6,721 nt of DNA from contig DAHVKR010000077.1 in the NCBI GenBank assembly GCA_027320785.1, positions 1 through 6,721 of the forward strand, written 5' to 3'. The notes beneath the pieces were generated by a model. That model ran no database searches, was not told the origin of the DNA, and saw nothing but the letters and a program-made list of their open reading frames with translations. Each line of letters begins with the position of its first letter. Position 1 is the stretch's first letter. The DNA comes from Bdellovibrionales bacterium (GTDB taxonomy: Bacteria > Bdellovibrionota > Bdellovibrionia > Bdellovibrionales > Bdellovibrionaceae). Positions 5,489 to 6,721 of this stretch are shown here, in pieces. Position numbers and translations under genes: made by a program.

Positions 5489-6064
5489 ATGAGTTTCTGT
5501 AAACAACTTATTCTGACAATTATGATTGGGGCCGCCCCATTTCTGGCTGCTGGTGCCCCTCCTCAAATCCAATCTATTAGCGGTGAAAATATTCTGACGG
5601 GCCAGAAGATTTCTGTAAACTCGATTGGCCACAAAGGCCTAGTCGCCGTTTTCCTTTCAGCTCATTGCCCTTGCTCCAACAGTCACCTAATAGAATTACA
5701 GAATTTGGCCCAAACCTACCCTGAATTTGTTTTTGTCGGCATCCATTCCAACGCTGATGAAGGGTTCGATGTTTCTAAACCCTATTTCCAAAAAGCCCAT
5801 CTTCCTTTCCCCGTTATTCAAGATACTCACCAAGTTTGGGCGGATCGTCTGAGAGCTTTTAAAACTCCGCACTCCTTTGTTTTTACAGCCGATGGAAAGG
5901 TTGTCTATCAAGGTGGCGTCTCTGACAGCCATGAGTTTGAAAACTCAAATCGCCAATATCTTCGTGAGGCTCTAGCAGATCTTCATGAGGGGAAGCCCGT
6001 TCGAACACCTGAAGGACGAACTTTAGGTTGTGCGATTGCGAGGGAGAACTCAAATGTTTGGTAA
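5489..6064 (+). CDS. Exported thioredoxin-fold (AhpC/TSA-like redoxin) protein with CPC motif
   Basis: The 191-residue product has a signal peptide, likely cleaved after AGA (residues 21-23). The mature part is a thioredoxin-fold domain (about 30-170). The strand GLVAVFLSAHCPCSNSH carries Cys60 and Cys62 as CPC instead of the usual CxxC. FVFVGIHSN is the second strand, and KTPHSFVF gives the expected cis-proline at 127. A third conserved cysteine lies near the end, TLGCAI (Cys181), as in other redoxins of the 'CPCS' type. It is therefore likely a periplasmic thiol-redox or metal-handling protein, loosely analogous to the SCO/SenC protein found in prrBCA loci but lacking the SCO CxxxC site. 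AGGAAG at 5478-5483, five bases upstream, supports the start. It is the first gene of the plus arm, overlaps the next gene by 11 bp and is divergent from the RegB-like kinase. Confidence 0.85.
   Translation: MSFCKQLILTIMIGAAPFLAAGAPPQIQSISGENILTGQKISVNSIGHKGLVAVFLSAHCPCSNSHLIELQNLAQTYPEFVFVGIHSNADEGFDVSKPYFQKAHLPFPVIQDTHQVWADRLRAFKTPHSFVFTADGKVVYQGGVSDSHEFENSNRQYLREALADLHEGKPVRTPEGRTLGCAIARENSNVW
6041..6047 (+). promoter_or_regulatory. Ribosome binding site deciding the start of the YtkA lipoprotein
   Basis: AGGGAGA lies six bases before the ATG at 6054, inside the end of the preceding gene. It favours this ATG over the in-frame GTG at 6030, whose use would add eight charged residues ahead of the signal sequence. 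Confidence 0.7.
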
Positions 6065-6527
6065 AGTACTTCTTACTTTATTCAGTATTCTGATCAGCTT
6101 AAGTTGGATGGGTTGTGCTCGCCCGAAATATGTTCAGGAATCCACAGATTCCAATAACGGATCTTTTGAACAGGGCACCAAAGCTAATTGCTCTATTACA
6201 TTTTCGCAATCTCACCTTTGCCTTTCCTGGTACTGGGAGCAAAAGCCCACTTCAAAAGAAATGGGAAGTCTTATTTTTAAAACTTACCGTCTAAATACTT
6301 TTGATCAAACTTCTGTTCCCGTTGATATGCCTATAGTTCCCACTCTAGTGCTTTGGATGCCCGGTATGGGCCATGGATCCACGCCCACTCAAACCACTCG
6401 TCTCGATGTGGGAACTTACCGTGCCTCACGGGTGTTTTTCATTATGCCGGGAGAATGGAACTTACAATTTCAAGTTCAAAATGGGAATGATGTTACAGAT
6501 GAAGCAAAAGTTTCTTTTACTTTTTAG
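6054..6527 (+). CDS. YtkA-like lipoprotein, putative copper-binding
   Basis: The 157-residue product begins with a hydrophobic signal and Cys21 in SWMGC, a reasonable though non-canonical lipobox, so it is probably membrane-anchored. After a Ser/Asn/Gln-rich linker (about 26-42) come Cys46 and Cys56, then a YtkA-like domain ending in LWMPGMGHGSTPTQ (100-113) and RVFFIMPGEWNLQFQV. Met102, Met105 and His107 mirror the motif in the periplasmic YtkA-like protein of the opposite arm, to which it is clearly paralogous in its C-terminal half; the N-terminal parts differ. The ATG start is set by AGGGAGA six bases upstream. It overlaps the thioredoxin-fold gene by 11 bp and the next gene by 29 bp, so the three are very likely co-translated. 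Role inferred: envelope metal or redox handling under the neighbouring RegB/RegA-like system. Confidence 0.8.
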   Translation: MFGKVLLTLFSILISLSWMGCARPKYVQESTDSNNGSFEQGTKANCSITFSQSHLCLSWYWEQKPTSKEMGSLIFKTYRLNTFDQTSVPVDMPIVPTLVLWMPGMGHGSTPTQTTRLDVGTYRASRVFFIMPGEWNLQFQVQNGNDVTDEAKVSFTF

Positions 6528-6721
6528 TGGAGTTTTATTTTTCTTCTCGCCAGCCTACTCTTGGGGGGCTGCTTGTTGTGGTGGTGGCTCTGCCGCTCCA
6601 GCCATTATTTCAAGTGATGATAAAGCTCAACTTTCTAGTTCTTTCTCCATGACCGAAGTTGTGGTGGATAATGTGGATTCCCATGGCGTGTGGAGAAAGT
6701 GGGACACTCATCAACAAGTTC
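6499..6721 (+). CDS. Exported protein with CCGGG motif, probable outer-membrane protein, 3'-partial
   Basis: Only the first 74 codons are in the window. The reading begins MKQKFLLLF with a strong hydrophobic signal (residues 4-18), cleaved perhaps after AYS, then WGAACCGGGSAAPAIISSD, with adjacent Cys26 and Cys27 at the mature N-terminus. It continues with SSSFSMTEVVVDNVDSHGVW, which resembles the first strands of a beta-barrel. I recall similar CCGGG-starting exported proteins in myxobacteria and bdellovibrios as putative transporters or outer-membrane proteins, but I cannot verify this. The start overlaps the preceding gene by 29 bp and has no strong ribosome binding site (GGGA about 13 bases upstream), so translation is probably coupled. 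The signal peptide makes this start convincing. The downstream end is not seen. Confidence 0.7.
   Translation, partial: MKQKFLLLFSGVLFFFSPAYSWGAACCGGGSAAPAIISSDDKAQLSSSFSMTEVVVDNVDSHGVWRKWDTHQQV

Noticed and set aside
5408..5632. Minus-strand 74-codon frame
   Set aside because: Antisense to the thioredoxin-fold gene and through the dyad; no supporting features.
5696..5932. Minus-strand 78-codon frame
   Set aside because: Antisense shadow inside the thioredoxin-fold gene.
6030..6053. Upstream GTG start for the YtkA lipoprotein
   Set aside because: It would add eight charged residues before the signal peptide; ATG 6054 has a strong ribosome binding site.
5489..6064. SCO1/SenC assignment for the thioredoxin-fold protein
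   Set aside because: The SCO CxxxC copper site and its downstream His are not seen; the site is CPC.

Overview
The window looks like part of a chromosome from a predatory or predator-related bacterium of the Bdellovibrionota (Bdellovibrio/Pseudobdellovibrio-like). This is an inference. It rests on a moderately AT-rich composition (about 40-45% GC by eye), several exported proteins and lipoproteins that I cannot place in well-known families, strong AGGAG-type ribosome binding sites on most genes, and a compact layout. I cannot name a species.

Left part (1-2828). A minus-strand lipoprotein gene starts at 911. It is interrupted by an in-frame TAA at 537-539, and the same frame then stays open for 178 more codons to the window edge, so this is probably a gene with a nonsense mutation. 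A promoter region at 921-1083 holds a cluster of TCTAG(G)TCC repeats and inverted repeats. It separates this gene from a plus-strand gene at 1084 for a glycine/serine-rich surface beta-sandwich protein. That gene converges, at a long hairpin (1864-1899), on a two-gene minus-strand operon (2828 to 1935) for small secreted proteins of unknown function. The two operon genes share a 17-base leader around their ribosome binding sites.

Right part (2957-6721). Two arms diverge from about 5400-5488. The minus arm encodes a RegB/PrrB-type membrane histidine kinase, a RegA/PrrA-type response regulator (overlapping the kinase by one base) and a periplasmic YtkA-like, histidine-rich protein. It ends at a clean stem-loop terminator (2957-2983). 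The plus arm is a tightly overlapping set: an exported thioredoxin-fold protein with a CPC active site, a second YtkA-like protein that is a lipoprotein, and the start of an exported protein with a CCGGG motif (probably an outer-membrane protein), cut by the window end. A 35-bp nested dyad (5427-5461) lies between the arms and resembles a RegA-family operator.

Working model (inference): the RegB-like kinase senses membrane redox state through a GGxxNPF quinone-site motif and a conserved cysteine. Its RegA-like partner may act at the dyad on both arms. The flanking exported proteins, rich in Met/His and Cys motifs, would handle copper and/or thiol redox in the envelope, perhaps in support of a terminal oxidase. 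No RNA genes, CRISPR arrays, insertion sequences or attachment sites were seen.
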